Source: JAAYZB01 sp937958685 | GTDB lineage: Bacteria > Bacillota_I > Bacilli_A > Izemoplasmatales > Hujiaoplasmataceae | Assembly: GCA_036824265.1 (NCBI GenBank) | Contig: DAITAL010000001.1 | Location: forward strand, 1-64,000 | Direction of reading: 5' to 3' | Length of the DNA: 64,000 nt | Shown here: positions 7,720-15,982 of the stretch, piece after piece | How positions within the stretch are numbered: the stretch's first letter is position 1 | How the letters are laid out: each line of letters starts with the position of its first letter | Made by a program: the position numbers and the translations under genes | Notes under the pieces: model-generated | What the model saw: only the letters and a program-made list of their open reading frames with translations | The model's database searches: none | Told to the model about the DNA's origin: nothing

Positions 7720-8700
7720 ATGCGAAAATTGTTGCTTGCGATCATTGCCCTCATCCTGTCGTTCACCGCTCTCGGCTGTGCCGACACGACCATCGAGCAC
7801 GAAGTCTTCGTGACCGTCTATCCGATGGAATATGTCGTCGAACGCCTGTTCCAGGACACCCCCTACACTGTCGGGATCGTTCCCGGAGTCACTTCTCACA
7901 GCAGTTCCATCGACTGGTCTCCGAAAGAGATCATCGCGATGACCAAGGCTGACTTCCTGTTTTATGTCGGCGCGAATTATGACCAATATATCGACCTCCA
8001 GATCAACAGCATCTTTAGAAACAAAGACGTCGAGCTCGTGAAACTCGAGGATCAGCCCGATTACATCACCTTCATCCTCGGCCAGGTCCATGACCACAGT
8101 CACGAAGAAGAAGAGGAGGAAGACGAGCCCCATAGCATGCTTGGCTACGATCCCCATTTCTGGATCAGTCCGCTGCGGGTCAGTGATGCCGCCAGGCTTG
8201 TGTATGACAAACTCGTGGCCAAATATGCGGAGCACTCGGAAACCATCACCGCCAACTATGAATTGCTGATCGCGGATCTTGACGATCTCGGATCCGCTTT
8301 CCAGGCGGTCATCGCCGCCCAGACCAAACCGATCATGACCTCGACGAACATCTACGGCTACCTGCATGAGGATTACGGACTTCATTATTGTTCGATCTCG
8401 CCGGGATATCACGAGGAAACCGAACAGTTCACCACGGCCGAGAAGGAAGCGATCGTCGCCGAAGCTGTTGCCAACGATATCCGGCATATCATCTATGAGC
8501 GCAACGTCACTTCGCCGCTGTCAAACGCCGTGTTTTCCTCGCTGGTCGCTTTGGAACTTGATCCCGTCAAACTGGAATACGACATCCTCCAGACCCTGAC
8601 CAAAGCCGACAGGGACAAAGGTGAGGACTATCTTTCAATCATGTACAAGAATCTGGAACTGATCGAACAGGCCACCGGTTTTATCAGAGAACAGGAGTAG
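7720..8700 (+). CDS. metal-binding lipoprotein, TroA/ZnuA family (variant site)
   Basis: The 326 residues have a lipoprotein signal (hydrophobic 3-18, TALGC with C20) and the cluster A-I (zinc/manganese) solute-binding fold. Two ligand histidines are where expected: H60 (SHSSSIDWSP) and H146 (DPHFWISP). E260 (IIYERN) is also in place. A His/Glu-rich loop (HDHSHEEEEEEDEPHS, 124-139) is typical of zinc-type members. The third histidine, normally in an SHxAFxY motif, is replaced: the segment reads TSTNIYGYL (207-215). No permease or ATPase of this system is nearby. The second of two ATGs is used, eight bases after AGGAG. lysS follows within eight bases. Confidence 0.85.
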   Translation: MRKLLLAIIALILSFTALGCADTTIEHEVFVTVYPMEYVVERLFQDTPYTVGIVPGVTSHSSSIDWSPKEIIAMTKADFLFYVGANYDQYIDLQINSIFRNKDVELVKLEDQPDYITFILGQVHDHSHEEEEEEDEPHSMLGYDPHFWISPLRVSDAARLVYDKLVAKYAEHSETITANYELLIADLDDLGSAFQAVIAAQTKPIMTSTNIYGYLHEDYGLHYCSISPGYHEETEQFTTAEKEAIVAEAVANDIRHIIYERNVTSPLSNAVFSSLVALELDPVKLEYDILQTLTKADRDKGEDYLSIMYKNLELIEQATGFIREQE

Positions 8701-8707
8701 ACCGCGT

Positions 8708-10204
8708 ATGGATGACCGTCTTACCGAACAAGAACTCGTCAGAAGAGAAAAAGCAGCGGCCTTAAAAGAAAAAGGCATCGATCCGTTTGGAGACCGTTTC
8801 GACCGGACCCACAACACCGAAACCTTCAAAGCGGCTTTTTCGCGCTTTTCCAAGGAAGAGCTCCATGATCTGCCCAATCCGGAAATCGTCCGGATCGCCG
8901 GCAGGATCATGACGAGAAGGATCAAGGGCAAGGCCGGCTTCGAACATATCCAGGACCAGTACGGGCAATTGCAACTCTACATCAGGCAAGATGTGGTCGG
9001 CGACGAACAATATGAACTCTTCACTTCGGGAGACATCGGGGATATCGTGGCCGTGCATGGCACGGCGATGATCACCAATACCGGGGAGTTGTCGCTCAAG
9101 GTCACCAATTACCTCCATCTCGTCAAGGCGCTCCGGCCGCTGCCGGAGAAATTCCACGGTCTGGTCGATGTCGAGGAACGCTATCGCCGCCGTTATCTCG
9201 ACCTGATCATGAACGACAAGTCCATGGCGACGTTCGTCCTGCGCTCCAAGATCATCCAAAAGCTGCGCGACCATCTGAATGCCAAGGGCTATCTCGAGGT
9301 CGAGACTCCGGTGTTGCATCCGATTTTGGGCGGCGCGAACGCCCGGCCGTTCACGACGCACCACAACACCCTCGACATGCCGTTCTATCTGCGCATCGCT
9401 CCCGAGCTCTACCTCAAACGCCTGCTTGTCGGCGGTTTCGACTGTGTCTACGAGATCGGCCGTCTCTTCCGCAACGAGGGCATGGACACCAAGCACAATC
9501 CGGAATTCACGACCATCGAGCTTTATCTTGCCTACAGTGATCTCGAGGGCATGATGGATCTGTGCGAGGAGTTGATCGCCGAGGTCGCGCAAGCGACGAT
9601 CGGTACGACCACAGTGACCTTCGAAGGCGAGGAAATCAGGCTTGCGCGCGGTTGGAAACGCGCGCACATGCTCGATCTGATCCAAGAAAAGACCGGCATC
9701 GACTTCCGCAAGATCACCGATTTTGAGGAAGCGAAAGCTCACGCCCTCTCCCACAAACTGCCGGTCGAGAAGCATATGACCTCCGTCGGCCACATCGTCA
9801 ACCTCTTCTTCGAGAATTTCTGCGAGAAGGAACTCATCCAGCCGACATTTGTCCATGGATATCCGATCGAGGTCTCGCCGCTGACAAAAAAAGAGCCCGG
9901 CGATCCCCGCTTCACGCAAAGGTTCGAACTCTTCATCGGGGGCAGGGAATACGCCAACGCCTATACCGAACTCAATGATCCGCTCGACCAGAAGGAACGG
10001 TTCCTGAACCAACTCAAAGAAAAGGCGCTCGGCAACGAGGAGGCCAACGAGATGGACGCCGATTTCGTCGAGGCGCTTGAATACGGGATGCCTCCCGCCG
10101 GCGGCATCGGCATCGGCATCGACCGCTTGGTGATGCTTTTGACCGGCAATCCCTCGATCAGGGACGTGCTGCTCTTCCCGACGATGCGGCAGCGGGCAAA
10201 ATAA
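8708..10204 (+). CDS. lysS: lysyl-tRNA synthetase, class II
   Basis: Charges tRNA-Lys. The 498 residues have an N-terminal OB-fold anticodon-binding domain (about 60-150) and the class II catalytic core, with motif 2 at FRNEGMDTKHNPEF and motif 3 at GIGIDRLVMLL near 470. GGREYANAYTELNDP is diagnostic of the lysine subclass. The ribosome site AGGAG overlaps the stop region of the lipoprotein gene upstream, so translation is probably coupled. It is the last gene of the plus-strand unit and ends before a clear terminator. Confidence 0.98.
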   Translation: MDDRLTEQELVRREKAAALKEKGIDPFGDRFDRTHNTETFKAAFSRFSKEELHDLPNPEIVRIAGRIMTRRIKGKAGFEHIQDQYGQLQLYIRQDVVGDEQYELFTSGDIGDIVAVHGTAMITNTGELSLKVTNYLHLVKALRPLPEKFHGLVDVEERYRRRYLDLIMNDKSMATFVLRSKIIQKLRDHLNAKGYLEVETPVLHPILGGANARPFTTHHNTLDMPFYLRIAPELYLKRLLVGGFDCVYEIGRLFRNEGMDTKHNPEFTTIELYLAYSDLEGMMDLCEELIAEVAQATIGTTTVTFEGEEIRLARGWKRAHMLDLIQEKTGIDFRKITDFEEAKAHALSHKLPVEKHMTSVGHIVNLFFENFCEKELIQPTFVHGYPIEVSPLTKKEPGDPRFTQRFELFIGGREYANAYTELNDPLDQKERFLNQLKEKALGNEEANEMDADFVEALEYGMPPAGGIGIGIDRLVMLLTGNPSIRDVLLFPTMRQRAK

Positions 10205-10208
10205 AAGA

Positions 10209-10241
10209 AAAGGTCTTGGCGACATGAAACCAAGGCCTTTT
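10209..10241 (+). terminator. lysS terminator
   Basis: An 11-bp stem (AAAGGTCTTGG with CCAAGGCCTTT, one G-U pair) around a ten-base loop, ending in TTTT, directly follows lysS. Confidence 0.8.
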
Positions 10242-10470
10242 GATTTCCCGCGACTTAACTCTATGTCACCTGATTTTGCCAACTCACGAAACGCCTGATC
10301 GTATTCAGCCATAGCCGGTTCTGCCGGGTATTTGCGTCTTGGCAGTTCTTGGTCTTTCAAGAAACCAATTCCCATTTTCTGAACATCCGCCAAAATAAAC
10401 GCCGGCTTGTTTCTTCTAGAGATCACGGCGTCCCTTTTATTGTTGGCGCTCCGTTTTTTTCCTGTTTTGT
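10242..10470 (-). pseudogene. possible remnant of a Phd/YefM-type antitoxin gene
   Basis: This interval between two terminators has no intact gene. One minus-strand frame encodes RDAVISRRNKPAFILADVQ followed by a helical tail (AEYDQAFRELAKSGDIELS). The first part resembles the strand of Phd/YefM antitoxins that ends in a GKP-V-x-L motif. There is no start codon, no N-terminal DNA-binding half and no stop at the expected place, and the frame runs into the antisense of lysS. Composition is more A/T-rich than the neighbours. It is either a decayed antitoxin or chance. Confidence 0.25.
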
Positions 10471-10471
10471 A

Positions 10472-10500
10472 TAGAAAGGACCAGAAACGTTCTGGTCCTT
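10472..10500 (-). terminator. terminator of the membrane TPR gene unit
   Basis: A perfect 11-bp stem, AAGGACCAGAA and TTCTGGTCCTT with loop ACG, lies about 80 bases past the stop codon at 10582. The T-run on the minus strand is short. Confidence 0.7.
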
Positions 10501-10581
10501 CATGATCATGGTCTGTCTCCCCGTGCGCAAGCAATGCCGTAGGGACGATGGATCAACCAAAGAAAGCGATGCGGTCTTCCT

Positions 10582-11523
10582 TTATCTGTCGATGTCGGTT
10601 TCTTCCGGTTCTGTATCGGTTTCGCTCTCTTGATCAACCGTCTCCACTTCCTCGATATCGGAAATGTTCTCGACGGTTTCGCTGGTCTCCAACTTGTTTT
10701 GTTGGAGTTTCGCCTGTTCGGCCTCGTAATCGTAGACATAGTCTTCGACATTGACCAAGTCACGGAATCTTTCCCGCGACCGTTGGACCATGTGATGGTT
10801 TTTGCCGTTGGCAATCACGAAGGCCAGGCATTTGTCCGCCTCAAGCGTGTCGCCGGCTTTTTCATGATAAAGCGCCATCCGGTAATTGTAGATGAGTTTC
10901 GTGGAAATATAGCCGTCATGCTTGCCGAAATGGGTTTCGATCGCCGCCTTGTAGCCTTCCAAGTCGGTATCGACGTTTTGCATCGCACTCAGCAGATGGA
11001 TGTACGAGGCCACAAAAGCCTTGTATCTGGCGGTCAGTCTCGGTTCGGCGCTTTTGATCCGTTCCAGATTGGTCGAGAACTCCTCGTCGTCGCCCAGCTC
11101 GAAGGCGGCATAGGCCGAAAAAGCGAACACCAGGATGTGGTAGACCGGATTCAGGCGCTTGAGATCGATCAGGTGCATCTCCTTGATCGCCTCTTCGTAT
11201 TTGCCGTTATAGTATTTGGCCATGCCAAGATACATCGCGTACAGGCTCTTGATGTTCCTGGTCGGAGCGTTGTCAAAGGCCTTTTGGGCAAATTGCTCCG
11301 CTTCCTCGATCTCCAGGTCGTAGTCGACGAGCATGTTGAATTTGGTCGAAAACATTTGCAAAGGCGAACTCAGCCGGTAGCGGAGGTACATGTAGGCGAC
11401 CATGTAGATGATGATCAAATACAGCCAGTTCTCAATGTAGTTCCAGATGGCGTTCGTGACCGCGAGGGCGACGGACAGGACGATGACGGTGATCAGGGTG
11501 ATCAGATATTCTTTTCTGTTCAT
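10582..11523 (-). CDS. membrane-anchored TPR-like protein, function unknown
   Basis: No family function recognised. The 313 residues start with two transmembrane helices (about 7-25 and 33-49). A helical region with TPR-like character follows (KYYNGKYEEAIKEMHLIDLK, paired Ala/Tyr helices to about 265), then a strongly acidic, disordered tail (after about 268, rich in E, D, T, S). The helical part should face the cytoplasm, where it could act as a scaffold. AAGGAG precedes the ATG. It is co-transcribed with the gene at 11533-12114, whose stop lies nine bases upstream, after fba. Confidence 0.7.
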   Translation of the reverse strand: MNRKEYLITLITVIVLSVALAVTNAIWNYIENWLYLIIIYMVAYMYLRYRLSSPLQMFSTKFNMLVDYDLEIEEAEQFAQKAFDNAPTRNIKSLYAMYLGMAKYYNGKYEEAIKEMHLIDLKRLNPVYHILVFAFSAYAAFELGDDEEFSTNLERIKSAEPRLTARYKAFVASYIHLLSAMQNVDTDLEGYKAAIETHFGKHDGYISTKLIYNYRMALYHEKAGDTLEADKCLAFVIANGKNHHMVQRSRERFRDLVNVEDYVYDYEAEQAKLQQNKLETSETVENISDIEEVETVDQESETDTEPEETDIDR

Positions 11524-11532
11524 GGGTTCTCC

Positions 11533-12114
11533 TTAGATGTCCTTCCCGAGCAGCACTTCCTCTTCCTCGTCAAGGTCGAGTCCGAGGGTGTCGGCGATGC
11601 TTGCGAAGATGTCGATGATGCCGTTGAAGGTGAATTTCTTGTCGCCGATCGCCCGGAAGACGACGTCGTCGACGTAGATCTTGATGTTCTTGGGAATGGT
11701 GTTCTTGGTTTCCAGAAGTGTTTCCAGCTCCTCGACGAGCTTGCCGAGGGCGGCCTCGTCGGCGTTGATCTTCTGCTCGATCAGCTCATAGCGGAGATCC
11801 TCGACATAAAGCAGCGCGTTGATGATCAGGTCGTAGTGGAGCAGCGCGTGCAAATCGCCTTGGAAATTGTTCTCGAGATACAGTCTGACGGTTTGGAACT
11901 GTTCGTTGAGATATTCCATCCCGACGGCGAAGATGCGGTCAAGGTCGTCGCTGGCGGCCAGGGTGCCGGCGGTGATTTCCGACTCCAGGTGCCCAAGGAC
12001 CTCGTAGACCGGTTTGAACCGGTGGTAAAGACAGGAATCGTGTTCCTTTAGTTCCGAGTAGAATGCGGCGTTTTCCTTGTTCCAGGCGATGAATTCCTTG
12101 ATGAGTTGCTCCAT
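11533..12114 (-). CDS. uncharacterised helical protein
   Basis: Not recognised. The 193 residues are predicted mostly helical, without signal peptide or membrane segment. The protein is acidic at the C-terminus (LGLDLDEEEEVLLGKDI). The ATG at 12114 follows AAGGAG; the frame is open further upstream, but that part covers the fba terminator. It sits directly after the fba terminator and nine bases before the membrane TPR gene, so the two may be partners. No catalytic motif is visible. Confidence 0.65.
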   Translation of the reverse strand: MEQLIKEFIAWNKENAAFYSELKEHDSCLYHRFKPVYEVLGHLESEITAGTLAASDDLDRIFAVGMEYLNEQFQTVRLYLENNFQGDLHALLHYDLIINALLYVEDLRYELIEQKINADEAALGKLVEELETLLETKNTIPKNIKIYVDDVVFRAIGDKKFTFNGIIDIFASIADTLGLDLDEEEEVLLGKDI

Positions 12115-12145
12115 ATGGATCGTCTCCTTGGTGGGTCCGGTAAAG

Positions 12146-12172
12146 AAAAACCACAGCTTGGCTGCGGTTTTT
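12146..12172 (-). terminator. fba terminator
   Basis: The minus strand forms AAAAACCGCAGC-CAA-GCTGTGGTTTTT, a 12-bp stem with one G-U pair, six bases after the fba stop. It pairs better on the minus than on the plus strand. Confidence 0.85.
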
Positions 12173-12177
12173 GCCAA

Positions 12178-13044
12178 TCAGGCTTTGTTTGCGGAACCGA
12201 AGAGCTGGATCTTTTCGCGAACGGCGTTCTTGATCGCCTCGACACCCGGCGCGAGCAGTTTGCGGGGATCGAATCCCTTCCCCTGCAGATCCTTGCCTTC
12301 TTCGATATACCTTCTGGTCGCGGCGGCGAAGACCAGTTGGCATTCGGTGTTGACGTTGATCTTGGCAACACCCATCGAGATCGCTTTTCTGATCATGTCG
12401 GCGGGGATGCCGGTGCCGCCATGGAGCACCAAGGGCACGCCCTTGGTGATCTCGTTGATTTTCTGAAGAACGGGGAAATTGAGACCGCCCCAGTTTTCCG
12501 GGTACTTTCCGTGGATATTGCCGATGCCGGCCGCCAGGATCGTGACGCCGAGGTCGGCGATGCGTTTGCAGTCTTCGGGGTCGGCGATCTCGCCGCCGCC
12601 GATGACGCCGTCTTCCTCGCCGCCAATGGCGCCGACTTCCGCCTCGATCGAGAGGCCGTGCTTTTTGGTCAAGGCGACAAGTTCTTTGGTTTTGGCGATG
12701 TTTTCCTCGATCGGATAGTGCGAACCATCGAACATGATCGAGGTGAAGCCGGCCTCGATGGCCTTGAAAGCGCCTTCGTAGCTGCCGTGGTCGGTATGCA
12801 GGGCGACGGGAACGGTGATGTTCAGACTTTCAATCATCGCCTTCACCATTTCGGCGACGACCTTGTAGCCGCACATGTATTTGGCGGCGCCTTCGGAAAC
12901 GCCCAGGATCACCGGCGAACGCATTTCTTCGGCGGTGAGCAGGATCGCTTTCGTCCATTCGAGATTGTTGATGTTGAACTGGCCGACGGCGTAACCTTCT
13001 TCATAGGCTTTTCTTAGCATTTGTTCCACAGATACGAGACTCAT
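12178..13044 (-). CDS. fba: fructose-1,6-bisphosphate aldolase, class II
   Basis: Cleaves fructose-1,6-bisphosphate to dihydroxyacetone phosphate and glyceraldehyde-3-phosphate in glycolysis, using a zinc ion. The 288 residues contain HTDHGS (83-88: catalytic D85 and zinc ligand H86), EAEVGAIGGEEDG (134-146), the zinc ligands H178 and H208, and the glycine loop LHGGTG (207-212). This is the short Gram-positive-type class II enzyme. GGAGG lies nine bases before the ATG. It has its own promoter (13079-13107) and terminator (12146-12172). Confidence 0.97.
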   Translation of the reverse strand: MSLVSVEQMLRKAYEEGYAVGQFNINNLEWTKAILLTAEEMRSPVILGVSEGAAKYMCGYKVVAEMVKAMIESLNITVPVALHTDHGSYEGAFKAIEAGFTSIMFDGSHYPIEENIAKTKELVALTKKHGLSIEAEVGAIGGEEDGVIGGGEIADPEDCKRIADLGVTILAAGIGNIHGKYPENWGGLNFPVLQKINEITKGVPLVLHGGTGIPADMIRKAISMGVAKINVNTECQLVFAAATRRYIEEGKDLQGKGFDPRKLLAPGVEAIKNAVREKIQLFGSANKA

Positions 13045-13078
13045 ATATGTTATCCTCCGAGGTTTTCAACCATGTTTG

Positions 13079-13107
13079 ATTATACAAAATCGGCCTCCAA
13101 AAGTAAA
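13079..13107 (-). promoter_or_regulatory. fba promoter
   Basis: The minus strand has TTTACT, 17 bases, TATAAT, about 35 bases before the fba ATG. Confidence 0.6.
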
Positions 13108-13131
13108 GGTTAATCACCAAAGAATCATACT

Positions 13132-14568
13132 TTAGTAGCCGGAAAAATGCGCGCCGATGAGCAGAATGATCGTGAGCAAAAGCGTGATGAGTTGCAGTTT
13201 CCAGGTGAAACGGAACCACTTGGCATAGCTGACGGAAGCGATCGAAAGCCCGATCAACAACACCGCGTTCGTGGGGAAAATGACGTTGGTGTAGCCATCG
13301 CCGAAGACGAAGGCGAGGATGGACAGTTCCCGGCTGACGCCGATCAGGGAAACCAAAGGCACGATGAGCGGCATGATCAGATAGGCCTTCGCCGACGCCG
13401 ACCCGATGAAGAATTGCAGAAACAAGACCAACGCGTAGATCATCAGGACACCGACGATCGGCGACTGGCCGACCAGGATGCCCGCGAGATAGTTGAGGAT
13501 CGAATCGATGACCTTGCCCTCGGAGATGATGTATTTGACGCTGGCGGCCATCAGGATCAGCACGATCGCCGGCGCCACGGAAAGCACGCCTTTCAGAAAC
13601 ATCCTCGCCGTTTTTTGGAAACTGCCGGTGATCAAACTTCCCGCGATCAGTCCGCCCGCCAGGAAGGCGATTGCCATCACCGGGATCGTCGGGATCGACA
13701 CGATATCCAAAAGTTCAAGCACGCTGCTCACGATGATGATCAGGAGCACGCTGGCGAACATGATGAGATACGACTTGAAGATCAAGTTTTCGTTTTGGTA
13801 ATTCAGTTCCGCGAGCGCGGTGAAATTCCTGGTCTTCTTTTGGTCTTCCTCGTAGGTCGGTGAGGCTTGCGGATTGGCTTCGAGCTTTTTCGCATAGCGG
13901 ACGACGAAAGTGGAAAGCAGGAAATACATCAGGGCGAAGACGCCGAAGCGGAAGAAAAATCCACTCATGATGTTGACGCCGGCGATCGTCGAGGCGATCC
14001 CGACCGAGAAGGGGTTCGTGAGTGCGCTCGCAAAGCCGAAACCGGCGGCGAGGAGACAGATCGAGATCCCGACCATCGTATCGAATCCCAGCGAGAGTGA
14101 CAAGAGGATCATGATCGGCAAAAGCGCGACCGATTCCTCGAAGATGCCGAAGAAGGCGCCGAACACCATGAACACGAGGATCACGAGCCTAAGGAGCGTG
14201 TATTTGCGGTTTTTGTATCTGGCGATCAGTTTCTTGAGCATCACCTTGATCCCGTCGGTCTTTTCCATGACCGTGAAGGTGCCGCCGAGGATCAGGAGGA
14301 ATACGGAGATCATGATCAGCATCACGGCATCCTTGGTGCCCAGCACGAGGAAGGGCGCGAGGAACCATTTCCAGACGGGAATGTAGACGCCCTCCGGAAG
14401 ATAGGTGAAACTTCCGGGAATGATCGCGTCCCCCGCGTCCCGAAGATACTCCCCTGCCGGGATCGTCAGGGTCATGACGCCGGCGACGAGCATCAGGAGA
14501 AACAGGATGATGACGACACTTACAAAACTCTTTTTGCCGATGCTGATGAGATTCGGATTTTCGTTCAT
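13132..14568 (-). CDS. YfcC-family membrane transporter
   Basis: A 478-residue polytopic membrane protein with around ten to twelve hydrophobic helices, matching the YfcC family of the ion-transporter superfamily. Recognisable parts are TLTIPAGEYLRD near the start, a GAFFGIFEESVALLPI segment and a C-terminal GDGYTNVIFPTNAVLLIGL segment. Family members are annotated as arginine/ornithine or C4-dicarboxylate carriers, but substrates are mostly untested. The ATG at 14568 follows GGGAG; an in-frame codon 24 residues earlier lacks a ribosome site. It lies downstream of the peptidase unit, which would suit import or export of peptide-derived amino acids. That is inference. Confidence 0.85.
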   Translation of the reverse strand: MNENPNLISIGKKSFVSVVIILFLLMLVAGVMTLTIPAGEYLRDAGDAIIPGSFTYLPEGVYIPVWKWFLAPFLVLGTKDAVMLIMISVFLLILGGTFTVMEKTDGIKVMLKKLIARYKNRKYTLLRLVILVFMVFGAFFGIFEESVALLPIMILLSLSLGFDTMVGISICLLAAGFGFASALTNPFSVGIASTIAGVNIMSGFFFRFGVFALMYFLLSTFVVRYAKKLEANPQASPTYEEDQKKTRNFTALAELNYQNENLIFKSYLIMFASVLLIIIVSSVLELLDIVSIPTIPVMAIAFLAGGLIAGSLITGSFQKTARMFLKGVLSVAPAIVLILMAASVKYIISEGKVIDSILNYLAGILVGQSPIVGVLMIYALVLFLQFFIGSASAKAYLIMPLIVPLVSLIGVSRELSILAFVFGDGYTNVIFPTNAVLLIGLSIASVSYAKWFRFTWKLQLITLLLTIILLIGAHFSGY

Positions 14569-14604
14569 AAACTCTCCCTTAGGCGGTGTCGTGGTCAAAT
14601 CAAG

Positions 14605-14631
14605 ATTATCACAACCAAAGACGATTTTCAA
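14605..14631 (-). promoter_or_regulatory. yfcC promoter
   Basis: The minus strand has TTGAAA, 15 bases, GATAAT, with TGT directly before the -10 (extended type). The short spacer is compensated by the extension. Confidence 0.55.
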
Positions 14632-14638
14632 GGCCGAC

Positions 14639-14661
14639 AAAAAAAGCCGATCGCTCGGCTT
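14639..14661 (-). terminator. tldE terminator
   Basis: A seven-base-pair stem AAGCCGA with TCGGCTT, then seven T on the minus strand, begins seven bases after the tldE stop. Confidence 0.85.
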
Positions 14662-14667
14662 GATTTG

Positions 14668-15981
14668 TCAGATTCCGGAAACCGGCATCTTGCCCACACG
14701 GACGCTGGGGGTCGTGATTCCATAATAAGTGATCTTGCTATCGGAGGCGACCTCGATGACGTTTTTCAACAACTCGAGGAAGTTCCCGGCGACCGTGATC
14801 AGTGCCACCGGTTTTCCCAAGACGCCGTTTTCGATCACAAAGCCCATCGCCTGCAGCGAGAAGTCGCCGCTGATCGGGTTGGCGCCGGCATGCGCGCCCT
14901 GGACGTCGGTGATGAAGAGTCCGTCGGTGACGGCGCCGATCAATTCAGCCTGCGTCTTGCCTCCCTCAAGCACTTTGAGGTTCACCGGCGCGATGGCGCC
15001 GGAAAAGGCGTTGCCGGTCGACTTGACGCCGTCCTTGTTGGCGGTCATCAGATTGTGCAGATAGGTGTTGAGGACACCTTCCTTGATCAGTTCCTTGTAC
15101 TTGGTGGCCACGCCCTCGTCGTCGAATGAGCGGCTGCGGCTGCTCTTCTTCAGGAAGGGGTCATCGACGATCGTCACGCTGGGGGAACCGACGACGGTGC
15201 CGAGACGGCCTTTGAGGAGGGACATGCCCTTTTGGACATTGTCGGCGGAGAAGACGCCTTGAAACGCCGACATCAGTGTCGCGAAGGCGGTTCTGTCGAA
15301 GACGATCTCATAGGCTTGCGAAGGCACGGGTTTGGCTCCCAGGGATTTGACGGCGTGGCTGACGATGTCCTCGGCGAGCTGTTCGAGCGCGAAATCGCGG
15401 AAATCGTTGCTGATGACGAGGTCGAAAGCCGTCCGTTGGTCGTTATCATCCTTGACGATCACCGATCCGCCGAAAACGGCCGAGTTGGCCTTGTCCTGGA
15501 GTTTCAAGCCCTTGGTGTTTTGCAGAAGGACGGACCTGGTCGATTCGGAGTAGAAGCTCTCGACGAAGGTGATCCGGGGATCTTTCGCCTTGAGCAGCGC
15601 ATCGAGTTTTTTCGCGATGTCGATCTTGATTGCGACGTCGAGTTCGCCCAGATCCTGATTGAAGAGGTCTTCAAGTGTTTCATAGCGCTCGTCGCCGGCA
15701 TAGATGATCGCCTCATCGAGCGAATCGATGACCTGGGCGTTTTGCAGGAGTTTGTCGATGATTCCGGGGATCGCCTCATCGTCCATGACTTCGGTGACAT
15801 AGGAGGCGATTTTTTTGTTATAAAGACCCCTGATCGTCAGGGAGGAAAAATCAGCGATCTCGTATTTTTCCAGTTCGCCCTCGAAAACCTCGATGCTGAG
15901 ATCGCGGTTGTCGGTCATGTGGACCTGGACATCGGTGAAGCCTTTGGCTTTTGCCGCTTCAAACAGTTTCTCGTAATTCAT
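14668..15981 (-). CDS. tldE: TldE/PmbA, inactive subunit of the TldD/E protease
   Basis: TldE pairs with TldD to form a heterodimeric metalloprotease that trims unfolded peptides, such as microcin leader peptides and CcdA antitoxin in Enterobacteria. The 437 residues carry the shared fold but lack the HExxxH zinc motif, as expected of TldE. Conserved landmarks include STGNAFSGA and the terminal glycine-rich ITYYGITTPSVRVGKMPVSG. The start lies one base after the tldD stop, so synthesis is coupled. No nearby peptide precursor was seen. Confidence 0.93.
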   Translation of the reverse strand: MNYEKLFEAAKAKGFTDVQVHMTDNRDLSIEVFEGELEKYEIADFSSLTIRGLYNKKIASYVTEVMDDEAIPGIIDKLLQNAQVIDSLDEAIIYAGDERYETLEDLFNQDLGELDVAIKIDIAKKLDALLKAKDPRITFVESFYSESTRSVLLQNTKGLKLQDKANSAVFGGSVIVKDDNDQRTAFDLVISNDFRDFALEQLAEDIVSHAVKSLGAKPVPSQAYEIVFDRTAFATLMSAFQGVFSADNVQKGMSLLKGRLGTVVGSPSVTIVDDPFLKKSSRSRSFDDEGVATKYKELIKEGVLNTYLHNLMTANKDGVKSTGNAFSGAIAPVNLKVLEGGKTQAELIGAVTDGLFITDVQGAHAGANPISGDFSLQAMGFVIENGVLGKPVALITVAGNFLELLKNVIEVASDSKITYYGITTPSVRVGKMPVSGI

Positions 15982-15982
15982 C

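Noticed and set aside
8762..10534. 590-codon open frame antisense to lysS
   Set aside because: Same pattern: antisense of a certain gene with no family resemblance. Only its part between the two terminators (10242-10470) was kept, as a possible remnant.
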